Made by a program: the position numbers and the translations under genes
Source: Hevea brasiliensis
Lineage: Eukaryota; Streptophyta; Magnoliopsida; Malpighiales; Euphorbiaceae
Reading direction: 5' to 3'
DNA length: 64,000 nucleotides
Assembly (NCBI RefSeq): GCF_030052815.1
Contig: NC_079505.1
Location: 81,198,330 to 81,262,329 of the forward strand
Part shown: piece by piece, positions 47,259-58,547 of the stretch
Layout of the letters: each line of letters starts with the position of its first letter
Numbering within the stretch: the first letter of the stretch is position 1
The notes under the pieces: model-generated
Database searches by the model: none
Seen by the model: only the letters and a program-made list of their open reading frames with translations
What the model was told of the DNA's origin: nothing

Positions 47259-47979
47259 TGTAATGGCCCGGCCCAGAGCGGACAATATCACTAGTGGGCC
47301 GGGCCATTACATTTGCAAATGTAATGGTCCGGCCCACTAGTGATATTGTCCGCTCTGGGCCGAACCATTACATTTGTGGTATCAGAGCAGACAATATCAC
47401 TAGTGGGCCGGGCCATTACATTTGTGGTATCAGAGCCGCTCTGCGTGCAACCTTGAACGATGGTGGGGCAAACCTCAGCGAGGACGCTGAGTCCCATAAG
47501 GGGGGTGGATTGTAACACCCTAGGTAAATCCCACATCGGCAAAACACGGGAGAGATGCTGGGTTTATAAGTTGATGGTTCGTAACTCCTAGTGACGCGTT
47601 TTAAAATCGTGAGGGCTTCGGCCTAGAGCGGACAATATCACTAGTGGGCTGGGCCGTTAAATTTGTTGACACTTCATTTTGAGATCTCATAAATAGTTGC
47701 GAATGATATGATAAAAGAGAATATAATATGGAAATATGTGAGATGACTATAAATATGTTAACAGGTGATAGTGGAACCCGTCAGATGCTAATAAAACAGA
47801 GGAGGATCTGTTCGGGTCTCCACAAAAATAAGATATTAAAAAAAAATTCTACACGTAAATTACCTGATTTAAAGGACATTAAAATTTACAATAGACATGA
47901 CAAGACAAGATAGGGTGCTCCAACACCGAATGTGGCACTTCTTGCTCGGCTATACAATAGACGGGTAAGGGGCGTCACA
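47259..47979. mobile_element. 721-bp composite insertion with rearranged TRIM family 1
   Basis: TG...CA ends with a perfect 5-bp duplication GAAGG (47254-47258 and 47980-47984). Contents: a 112-bp palindrome of TRIM LTR ends (47260-47371); two primer-site copies (47377-47388 and 47425-47437) each preceded by an LTR end; the TRIM interior (47425-47510, one mismatch to the copy at 15535-15620); a full TRIM LTR (47511-47661); then ~318 bp of unrelated sequence. That last part ends in GGGGCGTCACA, reading TGTGACGCCCC on the minus strand, like the start of another LTR family. Confidence 0.8.
47260..47371. repeat. Near-perfect 56-bp-arm palindrome of TRIM LTR ends
   Basis: The left arm, 47260-47315, is the reverse complement of the right arm, 47316-47371, with about three mismatches and no loop (centre CATTTGCAAATG). 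Both arms are derived from the 3' end of the TRIM family 1 LTR. Confidence 0.9.
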
Positions 47980-49415
47980 GAAGGAACCGAAATGAGACAA
48001 AGCTTGCCACTCAGAAGGTGATGACGAACAAAATGACAATCAATCTCAATGTGTTTAGTTCATTCATGAAAAACATCATTGTGGGCAATTTGGATGGCAC
48101 TTTGATTGTTACAATAGATGTGTGTTGCAACATTAGATTGAGAGACACCCATATCCTGTAATAATCATCTTAACCAGAGAAGTTCAGAAGTAGTGTCAGC
48201 TAGTGCCCTGTACTCTGCTTCCGTACTAGATCGAGAAACTATTGTTAGCTTCTTACTATGCCAAGATATAAGAGAATCTCCTAGAAAGAAACAATAGCCA
48301 GTTGTTGATCTTCTATCAGTAAGATCTCCAGCCCAGTCAGCATCAGAATATGCTTTTAGTTCAAGTGATGATTGAGCAGAAAAATGAAGACCATGGAATA
48401 ATGTACCTTTGATGTATCAAAGGATACGAAGAAGAGCAGTAAAGTGAGAAGTGCGAGGAGCAGCCATGAATTGGCAAACAATATGAACTGCATATGCTAT
48501 GTCTAGTCGAGTGGCAGTGAGATAAATAAAACTCCCAACCAACTGCCTGTAGAGTGTTGGATCCTCCAAAATTGTTCCATCCGTAGGAGAAAGTTTCACA
48601 TTTGTCTCAAGAGGAGTATTAGCAGTTTTATTATCTGTCAAACCTGCTCGACATAGAAGATCATTGGCATATTTAGCCTGAGACAAATAGTAGCCTTTGC
48701 TATCAGAAGAGACTTCTAACCCAAGAAAATAACTCAAACGACTAAGGTCTTTCATTTCAAACTGAGTACAAAGAAAATTTTGCACCTCTTTAATACCCTG
48801 CAAATCATCACCAGTGATAATCATATCATCCACATATAACAACAAAAGTGTATATCCCTTATGAGTCTTGTGAATAAAAAGAGCACTATCAAAAGAGCTA
48901 GAAGAGAAACCCAATTTGCTTATTGTAGAGCTAAATTTTGCAAACCATGCTCTGGGGGCTTATTTAAGTCCATATAAAGCCGTTTAAAGATGGCAAACTT
49001 TCCCAGGTGGACAATCATAACCAAGTGGTGGTTGCATGTAAACTTCCTCAGAAAGATCCCCATTGAGAAAGGTATTTTTCACGTCCATCTGAAAGAGTGT
49101 CCATTTATGCACAGCTGCAATAACGATGAGGCTACGAATAAATGTGAGACGAGCTACTGGAGCAAAAGTCTCTTCATAGTCAATACCATACTCCTGAGTG
49201 AAGCCTTTTGCTACTAATCATGTTTTGTAACGTTCTACTGAACCATCTGCTCGAGTTTTGATTTTATAAATCCATTTGCATCCTATAGTAATTTTACCAG
49301 GCGGTAAATTAACCAAGTTCCAAGTGGAAGTCTTTGTTAAGGCCTGCAATTCTTCTTGCATTGCTTGTTGCCAAAGAGGATTAGTACTGGCTTCCTTATA
49401 AGAAAAAGGTTCATG
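47980..49415 (-). pseudogene. Copia element 2 reverse transcriptase-RNase H
   Basis: RT N-terminal fragments at 49415-48915 carry several stops. An open 165-codon stretch (48914-48417) has LLLLYVDDMIITGDD and FFLGLEV-like thumb motifs. RNase H continues to 47980 after a stop at ~48417 and holds AYSDADWAGD, DRRSTTGYCFF and SSTEAEYRA. It then meets the composite insertion. Non-functional. Confidence 0.82.
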
Positions 49416-49934
49416 CTAAGAAACGATAGCAAAATAGCAGTGATAATCATGAAGATAAGATGGCGGGCGACGTACTCTAAAAGGTACAATATAAGAAGGA
49501 GTAGAAATAGTGGGTGGGGAGAAAGAATCCGTAGATGTACTAGATCTCTCAGACGTCACCATAGGTTGATCATCTATTTGTCCTGCATTAAAGATGTTAG
49601 GAGAAGGAGTTACATTGTCATTAAGAGGAGAAGATGTATCAGGAAATAACTCCATAGACAAATTAGTGAAGAAAGGGGAACTATTGTCTAGACACTGATA
49701 CTCAGACAATGTGGAAAACATTTTATGTTCCCAAAAGGTAATATGATGAGAGATACGAAGACGTTTAGAAATAGGATCCCAACATCGATAACCTTTATGC
49801 TCAATGCCATAACCCAAAAAACAACATAACTGTGCACGAGGTTCTAATTTTGAACATTCATGTGGTTGAAGAAAAACAAAGCAAGCACACCCAAAAATAA
49901 GAAGAAGACTGTAATTAGGAGAGATACCATACAA
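49416..49934 (-). pseudogene. Copia element 2 integrase C-terminal region
   Basis: An open 172-codon frame begins with LLLIFGCACFVFLQPHE and continues with LCCFLGYGIEHKGYRCWDP, the conserved post-integrase region of Ty1/copia. A Ser/Thr/Pro-rich linker to RT follows. It is separated by stops from the integrase core upstream. Confidence 0.8.
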
Positions 49935-50084
49935 ACGTTCATAAGGTGTTTGATTACCAATTATTACAGAAGGAACGCGATTAATGGTATAGACAGCTGT
50001 AAGAGCAGCTTCTCCCCAAAACCATTCAGGACAAGAGGAAGAAATTAAAAGGGTACGTACAGTGTCAAGAATGTGTCTGTGTTT

Positions 50085-51266
50085 TCATTCTGCATGAACA
50101 TTTTGTTGAGAGGTACCTGGACAAGATCGATGAACAGTAATGCCATGTTGAGAGAGAAGATTGAGAAAGCCAGTATCTTTATATTCCATGGCATTATCTG
50201 TTCGAAGAGTTTTAATGGTACAAGAGAATTGAGTTTGAACATGAGCAGTAAAATTAGAATAAATTTGAGACAATTGAGAATGATTTTTGATAAAGTAAAT
50301 CCAAGTAAATCTAGAGTAATCATCCACAAATATCACAAAGTAAGTGGCACCACCCATGGTGGCAACTGGAGATGGACCCCAGATATCAGTATACACAAGA
50401 TCAAAGATTGAAGAGGAAATAGAATCACTATTATTAAAGGGTAAAGCATGATGCTTACCAAGTTCACATGAAGAGCAATCAAAATTCTCATACTTAATAT
50501 TTCCGAAAAGACCACTAAAACATAAAGATTTTAGTCTAGAAGGAGAAACATGCCCAAGTTGAGAATGCCAAGTAGAAGAAGACACGAAGGCAGCACATTG
50601 AGATAAAGAGATAGGTATAGATGTGGTTTGTGAAGGAAGGTGAAGATATGATAATTCAAACAAACGATCAAATTTACGGCCGGTCCCAAGGATCTGTCCT
50701 GTCTGCGAATCCTGCACATAACAATCATGACGAGCAAAATGTAAATCAAGACCAAGATCACATAATTGTCCAACAGAAATAAGATTGAGTGAAAGTTTAG
50801 GAACAAGAAAGGTAATAGGTACGGACAAAGTTGATGTAGAAATATTTCCAATATCACTAACAGACAAGCATGAGTTATCGGCAGTATGAATAACAGGAGA
50901 ATGAGATATGAAATTTTTGGTTTTGAAAAGATATGAGTCAGCAGTCATATGGTTGCAACAAGCAGAGTCAAAGAACCAAGAAGAATATGTACCTGGGGTG
51001 ACTGATAATATGGAAGAGGTGGAAACACCAGTGATGGAATGGGCTAGAGCTTGTTTTAAAGTCTCAATATTTATCTGGTTAAGAAGCTCATCTAAGGTAG
51101 ATGTGTCGCCAGAAGACCAACTTTCAGTGGCAGCAGCAATAGTATGGGTAGGAGCCTTACCATACTTAAATTTGGATTGATTATTTTGTCCAATTCCCTG
51201 CTTGGATTGCAACCTGAAGCAATTAGAAATGTGATGTCCTGGTTTGTGACAATACCTGCAAGTCAC
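50085..51266 (-). pseudogene. Copia element 2 zinc knuckle, protease and integrase core
   Basis: An open 393-codon frame. In order: zinc knuckle CRYCHKPGHHISNC (~residues 3-16), protease WFFDSACCNHMT (~106-117), GAG-pre-integrase WHSQLGHVSPSRL with CSSCELGKH, then the integrase core YTDIWGPSPV (first Asp), VIFVDDYSRFTW, RTDNAMEY (second Asp) and PGTSQQN. The frame is lost just before the catalytic Glu helix (VHAE at the end). The domain order is standard Ty1/copia. Confidence 0.85.
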
Positions 51267-51329
51267 TTTATTTTGCGATTGAGAAGATGCTGGAGTAGCT
51301 AATATTGTGTCAGTAGTGATGATAGACTA

Positions 51330-51934
51330 CTAAGATTTCAAGGTAGCAAGACTTGCTTCCTTAGATAATAATTCTGTAACCACAATCTCAAGTTTGGGAA
51401 AAGGATCCCTATGTAACAGAGAGGATCTGAAAGACTCAAATTCATCATTTAAAGCCAAGGTAAATTGATAAGCCCGAAATTCATCTCTTTCTTTAGCATA
51501 AAGTTCAGCATCACGAATGTCATGCCAGAGTGGTTTACATAATGACAATTGGTCCCATAAAGCAGTCATTTCAGACAAAAAATCATTAATGGACTGATTT
51601 GGTTTTTGATGCGTGCGATTGAGAGTACCATAAATTTGAAATCAATGAATAGCATTCGAAGTGGAGTATCGCTTGACTAACAAGTCCCAAACTTCTTTGG
51701 CAGTATCAAATCGGCCAAATTGGAGTTTGATGGATGGAGCACAGGTGTTGCGTAGCCAAGTAAGAATTTGATGATTCTTACAATCCCATTCCTCAAGACG
51801 TTCAGTATATTTTGATTCATCTTCATCTGTGATCTTAGTGGGTTTAGTGACATTACCGGTGACATAATGCCATAATTTTCTGCCTTTGAGAAAGCTAGAC
51901 ATTTCTTGGGACCAAAGGACATAATTGGATCCAT
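51330..51934 (-). pseudogene. Copia element 2 gag
   Basis: Gag in two pieces. 51902-51642 includes MSSFLKGRKLWHYVTGNV and ILTWLRNTCAPSI with VWDLLVKRYS. 51578-51330 includes MTALWDQLSLCKPLWHD and the FLALNDEFE-type motif. A stop and frameshift near 51610-51640 separate them. This is the typical plant Ty1/copia gag (UBN2-like) domain. Confidence 0.82.
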
Positions 51935-52121
51935 TTAAAATGGTGCCAATAGGCTATGATACATCGAACTTCTCCATAAAAAAAAAAATTGTCTACACAC
52001 AAAAATTGTGATAGACTAGATGAAGCCAAAATGAGAAAAGGCCAAAGTGAAATGAGTGTTGTGAATAAAGACTATTGAATCAGGGATGGAATTACAAGAC
52101 AAAAATCTATCAAGTCAAACA

Positions 52122-52133
52122 GCTTTGATACCA
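52122..52133 (-). other. Copia element 2 primer-binding site
   Basis: TGGTATCAAAGC on the element strand, directly abutting the 5' LTR. It matches the tRNA-iMet primer site with one change common in plant Copia elements. Confidence 0.8.
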
Positions 52134-52385
52134 TGAGAAAAGAAAGAATTTTGTATTTCTGAATCTGTGTATTACAAGATTTATAGGGTTCTATTAATAC
52201 AGGTATAATTGAGCTAAGAAAAGAAAGAAGGTTGGTAGCAAAAATAAACCTAGATTAAAGCCTAAATCAAGGTAGCAAAAATAAAGCTTAGATTAAAGCC
52301 TAAATCAAGGTCCGTAATATTGGGTTAATGACAGAATATTGAGTCAATGACAGCTTAATACAAATATGGCAGTTGTATTCTAACA
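52134..52385 (-). repeat. Copia element 2 5' LTR, complete
   Basis: 252 bp, TG...CA on the plus strand. It contains two tandem ~35-bp blocks (GTAGCAAAAATAAA...CCTAAATCAAG). Followed by AACGT, the probable target duplication. Confidence 0.87.
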
Positions 52386-52692
52386 AACGTAATGTATTAA
52401 AATCTTCCTAACTCATCAATTTGGTGAGTTGAAAAAGTAAAGCATTTTGGAGGTTACTTTTTTTCTTTAGAAAAAAACACTTTGCTCCCAAATAAATTTA
52501 TTACTTTAAAAACTCATAATTTATCTCTAAAATTTTCCTTCAAAACATGGTCTAATGGAAAAAAAAAATGTAAATGTGGCATTGAGATTTGATCGAGTGA
52601 CCGGGAAAACAAACTTATAAACCTTCGATTGCTGTTTTCATATGGTATTATACTTACTTGGTCATGGTAGTTTAAGCAAGTTTTATTCTATT

Positions 52693-52760
52693 AATTAAGA
52701 TTTTACCTGTGGGTAAAATTTTGTTAAAAAAAAATCATAGAAACAGGTAAAATCTTAATT
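52693..52760. repeat. Perfect 17-bp inverted repeat
   Basis: Arms AATTAAGATTTTACCTG (52693-52709) and its exact reverse complement (52744-52760), with a 34-base loop that is itself T/A-rich. Confidence 0.85.
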
Positions 52761-53992
52761 GGCTATGATTTCAGTAATTCTCAGTCGAAAAGTCATATAT
52801 TGTGGAGTATCTCGATGGACAAATTTTCGCTCAATTCCTTCCCTCTGGTTCTTGATTTTCCTACCAAGTGTACCTCTTATACGAATTAATGCTGATGAAA
52901 TAGTTTGGTGGGAGCTTCAAGCCTCTTTATTTGAATGCAATTTCCTTCAAAATCTTCAAAACTTTAGTTAATGTCAATTTCAGCTCCATTTTTTGAAAGT
53001 ATGAACTATATATTCATATCTAACTTTTGAATTTTTGTGTCAACTTTGTAAATTTTGAGATTTAAATTTAATATTTTATAGTTTTGGAGATACTTTAATA
53101 TTAATAAATTAAAACTTATTGATTTTGTCTACATTAGGTCTTCTTTACAAGACAATAGGCCTTTTCAAAACTTCATTGTTCTTTCTCCTAATTTGGATGG
53201 AATGAGAAGATTTCTAAGAGGAAAGAAAGACCTTTGAGAGAATTTCCCAATAACATTCCTAGCATTTTGTTTGCATTGGGAAAATATTATATATGCCCAT
53301 GAAGATGATCTGAGCTGTTAAAGACTTAACTCCTGATGAACTCAATTTTAAGTTTGAATTTTATTAACTGCTGTTAAAGTTTCTTATGAGTGATGATACA
53401 TAAGTCTTATTATAAATTTCTAATAGTCTGTACCCTTTCTTTGGCCTTGATAGAGGATACCTCTCCTACCCCTAATTTTTTTTATTATTTTCAAATATAT
53501 AAATATATATAGACAACGATTTTTTAGAGAATGTGAGACGCATTTGTATCTTAAAACTTGCATTTCCTGCCATATTGAAAAATATCAATTGAATTCTTGC
53601 TCAAATATATTGCAAGACGTGAGGATGAAGTAGTCAAAATGCGTGTGAAATTATTTCATAAAGGTCCAATTCCATATATATTATTTTCCTAAATTTACAA
53701 TATTGACAATGGCGGTCGATCCACACTGATCTTTATGATCAAATTATTCAAGTAAACAACATTTCTAGAAACCAATAGTCTTAGATTGTACGAATGTTCA
53801 AGTTTTGAAAATTAAATTGTGTTGGTTCGTATTTAATTAATTAATTATGTAAATGTGATTAATGAGATATTGATGTTTTGAAAATCCTGAAAATGGAAAT
53901 TGCTCAATGCTCGGTCGATTCTTGTTTAATTAATTTCCACAACATCGATCAAGAGGGATGAAAATTCGCCATCATCAGAATTCAGAAACAGC

Positions 53993-54154
53993 TTAACACT
54001 TCTTCTTTGGTATCCTAATTGGATTTTGAAATACGTGTTTGTTCTGAAACTTCATGGCAACCAGCGAGAGCTTCTTGAAGATGTCCACATTGGGATCAAA
54101 TCCGGCCGTTGACATCCAACAATTGGTTTTCATCCACTTCCTCAGATTCTTTTT
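53993..54154 (-). CDS. Unrecognised short ORF, possible exon remnant
   Basis: Roughly 50 codons on the minus strand from NGKKNLRKWMKTNCW to a Lys/Cys end (PKKKC), in a patch less AT-rich than its surroundings. No partner exons, no promoter and no family I can name. It may be a decayed exon or chance. Confidence 0.15.
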   Translation of the reverse strand, partial: KKNLRKWMKTNCWMSTAGFDPNVDIFKKLSLVAMKFQNKHVFQNPIRIPKKKC

Positions 54155-55796
54155 CCCATTTGAGAAAGAATAATATATATATATATATACAAACACACAC
54201 ACCCATCACTGTGTATTTAAAATATAACATGTATGACGATTCATATATTTATGTTTTAAACATATGATAAATTAAATTTGGATAATTTTTTCATTAACAA
54301 AAATTTAATGGATTATAATTCCATCTAGATCAGCTTGAAAAACAAAAAATTATTTTTTTAAGACATAAATAAAATTAAATTTAGTAAAATTCAAAACAAT
54401 TTAATTATTACTCTATGATTAATTTGTTATTCCATATATACTTATTTACATGGAATAATCAGTTATGATATAATTTCTCTAGTGAGATATTATGAGTTTT
54501 GATTTTAATGTAATTCTGAAGCAATTCCCTAACCCTGTAAACGTCTATATATGAGCACTATAGACATAATAATCTCTGCATAGTCTATCTACCTCTAAAA
54601 TATATATGTTATAAAAAATATATATATATATTCTTAGATCTTATATATGTTATGGCATATTTATAACAAGTGAATTTTGTCTTTAAAAAAAAAATGACTT
54701 GAATCTTAAGTATATGACCGAAAACAAAGTTTTTTTTTTAATAAAAAACAAAGTATTTAATAACTAAAATAATTGATAATGATATCAAGAAAAATCATTT
54801 TTCAAGTTCTAATTTAAACAGTAATTGGAATATTTAAATAATTATAATTTTATTAATATGCATTATTTATAATTTTATTAATAATTTTTAATTATATTGT
54901 TATTTTTTTTGATAATTAATAAATTAATAACAAATAATATATAAATTGTATTTTATTAGTTAATTTGATGAAATTAAATAATAGAATCAAAATATTTTTT
55001 TTGATAAAAAGTTTAGGTAAGGGAAGGCTCGCCTAACCCAGGACTATACATATCACCAATCTCTTTGAGGGATTAAAATGAAATTTATAGATTACTCGTT
55101 AAGAGGGAAGATTAGTAAAATTTAAAGTCTCAACTTAATAGAATTAAATATTTTAATTCATCGTTTATTAAATTTTGATTTAATTTAATTAATATTTTAA
55201 AATATAAAAAAAAATCAGTTAGTTAGAAATGCAATTCAATTCTGTTTGATTATGCTTATTTTTGTTTTGAACCAAGAAATTTTGCTAAGGTAGAATTAAA
55301 TAAAATAATAATAATTGAAATTCACACACCCTTCTTCAAAATATATATATATTATATATATAAAAAGAGGCAAACATCTCAGCACCAATTGGAACTTGAC
55401 TTTTATTTATGGGAATTGAAAATAAGATAAAGCTTTAGATGTACAAGCAAAGGCAATGAATTAGTCTCCCTTCGCTTTCCTTTTATATATGTCCACCATT
55501 TCAAGGATTTTTCTCTCATTAACCTAATTGATTATAAACTCAAGAAAAAAAATATATAATCAAATTTCACTATGTAATATATAGATCTCATATATTTATA
55601 TTTTGAATTTGTCTAAATAATATTTTTTCTATTTCAAAATAATGGTGGGATTAAAGCCAGGCAAATTGATAGAAGCCTACATAATCATATTTTAATTAAG
55701 TTAAAAGGAAAAATTAAGAATGAATATTTAGATGGGGAAGCAAGCACATCTCCTATGCTTTTGGCAAGGCAAATGCACCGGGTGCTTCACCTTCAC

Positions 55797-56127
55797 CTTT
55801 TCAATTTTTTGGATCATGATAATCTGCATTACAAATTATCAGCATCCATATCCATTTCTGTATTTTTAAAGAGAGAAAAAACAAAGAGAAGAAAAGGAAA
55901 TGTGGAGAAAAAGTCAAGGCATAGGGTTTTCTATATTGATAATACTTGTTAAGTACTGCAAATTGATTGTACCACTTGGAGAGAGAGCTTTCAAGTTTCA
56001 ACCATTTTGTCAAATTCCAAGAGGGGGAGCCACTTGATGAATTCACAACATCATCTTCTCACCATCACCTGTTCCCAAATTTTTAATCTACAAAAAAAAA
56101 AAAAAAAAAAAAAAATCTTTTCAATTT
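55797..56127 (+). mobile_element. Retroposed segment with poly(A) tail and 11-bp target duplication
   Basis: CTTTTCAATTT occurs at 55797-55807 and again, exactly, at 56117-56127. Between them is a 309-bp segment ending in 24 consecutive A (56092-56115). A long perfect duplication plus 3' poly(A) is the signature of LINE-type target-primed reverse transcription. I see no tRNA-like A/B boxes, so it is more likely a 5'-truncated mRNA or LINE tail than a SINE. The source transcript is unknown. Confidence 0.6.
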
Positions 56128-57991
56128 ATGTTTTTATTTGATCAGCAGTTGGGTGTTTCAACTTAAGTAGATAACTGAAATTAAATTATGGCTTCTGATT
56201 CTTGATTAAAATTAAATTATTAATTTTATTTTAAAAAAAAAACTCTAATTTGACCTTTTATTAATTGGCTTCTGATGACACATAGAAAAAAATTTTAAAC
56301 ATGACATATGCAATGTGCCTTAATTATATGCGCTAGGTCAATGCTTTATATGCACTTCATTAATTCTATTTACTTGTAATAGTTTATATATGATACTATA
56401 TATCTTAGTCTAACTTAGCAGATATTATAACAAATTGCTCAGTTTATTATTGAATTTTAAGTATATTATATATGATGATCTAATAGAACTCTTTTTTAAA
56501 GGTTAGGTTAAGAAACAATTAATCAAAAGCATAGCAGCCCTAGTATGTTTTTTAGAAGAGGCCCAGTTAATTGGATTACGGAGGAATTAATTAATTATCA
56601 GATTTTAAAAATCCTCACCTCCTTAACACTTTTGCTTGTATTATTTGCGTGTGACTTTTTTTAATTGAACTAGGTCAATGCCTCGGATTCAGCTTTTGAC
56701 CAATTAATCTTAGGCTATATTTAATACACCGTAATTAAATGTAATTGTATTTTAAAATTTTTATTAAAAATTAATAAAAAATTTTAATTACATCATATTA
56801 TGATCTATTAAACATGAGTTTTTTTGGCATTAAAATTAAAACTATTTTAAAAATATTAATAAAAAATTTCAAATAATTTTTTTATTCATTTAAAATTATT
56901 AGGATTAAAATATATTAATTAATTTAAAAAATATTTAATAAATTAAAGCTCAAATAATAACAACGTTAAATACAACTTAAGATTTGGACTCCCACTTTGT
57001 TAAAAATTAATTACTACTAGCTAGCTCCCTTGAAAAAAAGCTGTTATAGCTATTTTATGGATTATATTTAGAAAATAATGTGAAATAAAGGAAAAAAAAA
57101 TAATTAAATTAATATTTTAACTTGAGTATTTGACTTATAATGTATTGGAGTAATGTTTAAAAATATGAAATCTTGAGTTCAAACTCTAATATTTTTATTT
57201 TTTTATAAAATTTTTTGGTAATTTAATAGTTATATGTAGAGAAATTCTTACTTAAATCAGTTGTAGTTGTGCGGTAGCATACACTAGGGTTGGGTTAGTT
57301 TTCTAGTAACAATATGCTGTAGTTTATCAACTAGAGTTGGGTTAGTTTTCTAGTAACAATTTGCAGTATTACTTGGCAGACTAGCCTGTATGTGAAGATC
57401 AAGTTAAACCAACATCAAATTATAATGCTATTTTAGAAAAAGGTAAGAATTTTGATTGATTATAATTGGTTTTCTACTTTTGTTGAATGGAGAATCTACA
57501 GGCCTTGTGTGGATTTGATAATAAGAAGGATATATAAATTATTTTTAGATTTTTATATAAATTTTTTTTAATCGTACTTAAAATGGTATTTTTTTTAAAA
57601 AATAATTTCAATTTTTCAATCTCATTACTAAACAGACATATAAAGTCAATAAAAGAATAAATGCAGCCTCCCAATCGTCAAGCTTGTTTACTTTCAAATG
57701 TTTAAAATTTGGACTTCTAATATATTTTAACTGCTAAGTCAATGTTTTCATATCAAATCATTTACTTAAAAAAATTATTCCCAAATGGTAGGCCATATTT
57801 TTCCTTTACAAAATTGCATCGTTTATCTTGTTGTAGGAGGATCAATTAATAGCTACAAAATCCCAGTCAATATGATTAATTACGAATAATTATTCTAAAT
57901 ATTTGATATGATTTAAAGCATGTATTCAGTTAAAGGGAAGATATAAAAAAAAAATATTATGTAATTTTTTGCTTTTGTTATTTACAGTTTA

Positions 57992-57992
<1 letters not shown>

Positions 57993-58060
<68 letters not shown>
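57993..58060. repeat. (AT)n microsatellite
   Basis: About 34 uninterrupted AT dinucleotides. Confidence 0.95.
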
Positions 58061-58064
<4 letters not shown>

Positions 58065-58508
58065 TGGGTGATGCTTTAGTTTATATGGTAATATGCCGTT
58101 TGCATTATAATGGCAAATATCTTAATGCCACTAAAAATATTAATGTGGGATACTAGAAATGATTTTTTTTTATCATTAATTAAAGTGAAATTAAGACAAT
58201 CTTATTTTTTTCTTTTGTTTGAAAACATCTCATAAGAGCGTGCTACATGTCTAAGTGGCATTGATATAGATAAAATATAAGAAAGAAATATATTAAAATA
58301 ATATAGGATATTAAACTCATTTCACATCAATCTTTTTATTATAAAATCTCTAATTTTCTAAAAAACTCCCATTTATTTACAAGTTCTAAAAACCACAACA
58401 TTTGAAAGTAATTCTTTATATTCTCCACTTGCTTGTTAACGATGAAATGTCAATGACGAAAATGTTAGGGAATTACTGGCCTTGTTTTGTTAAAATGAAC
58501 CACTTTCT

Positions 58509-58547
58509 AAGAAGTAAGTTACTACGAGGGTAAGTAACTTACTTCTT
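58509..58547. repeat. Perfect 14-bp hairpin
   Basis: AAGAAGTAAGTTAC at 58509-58522 and its exact reverse complement at 58534-58547, with an 11-base loop. No target duplication or longer MITE ends were found. Confidence 0.75.

Larger units (their letters stand above)
46941..52385 (-). mobile_element. Ty1/copia element 2
   Basis: A short-LTR element: right LTR 52134-52385 (252 bp, TGAGAAAAG...TTCTAACA) and truncated left LTR 46941-47140. Interior on the minus strand: gag (51934-51330), zinc knuckle/protease/integrase (51266-50085, 49934-49416), RT and RNase H (49415-47980 plus 47253-47200). A likely target duplication AACGT lies at 46453-46457 and 52386-52390, outside the family 2 TRIM. The whole element is damaged by stops and frameshifts and by a 721-bp insertion in RNase H. 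Confidence 0.87.
52386..55796. other. AT-rich intergenic DNA
   Basis: About 3.4 kb. It holds a perfect 17-bp inverted repeat (52693-52760), an (AT)n/(AC)n run (~54172-54201) and a short possible coding remnant at 53993-54202. Otherwise I see nothing. Confidence 0.5.
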
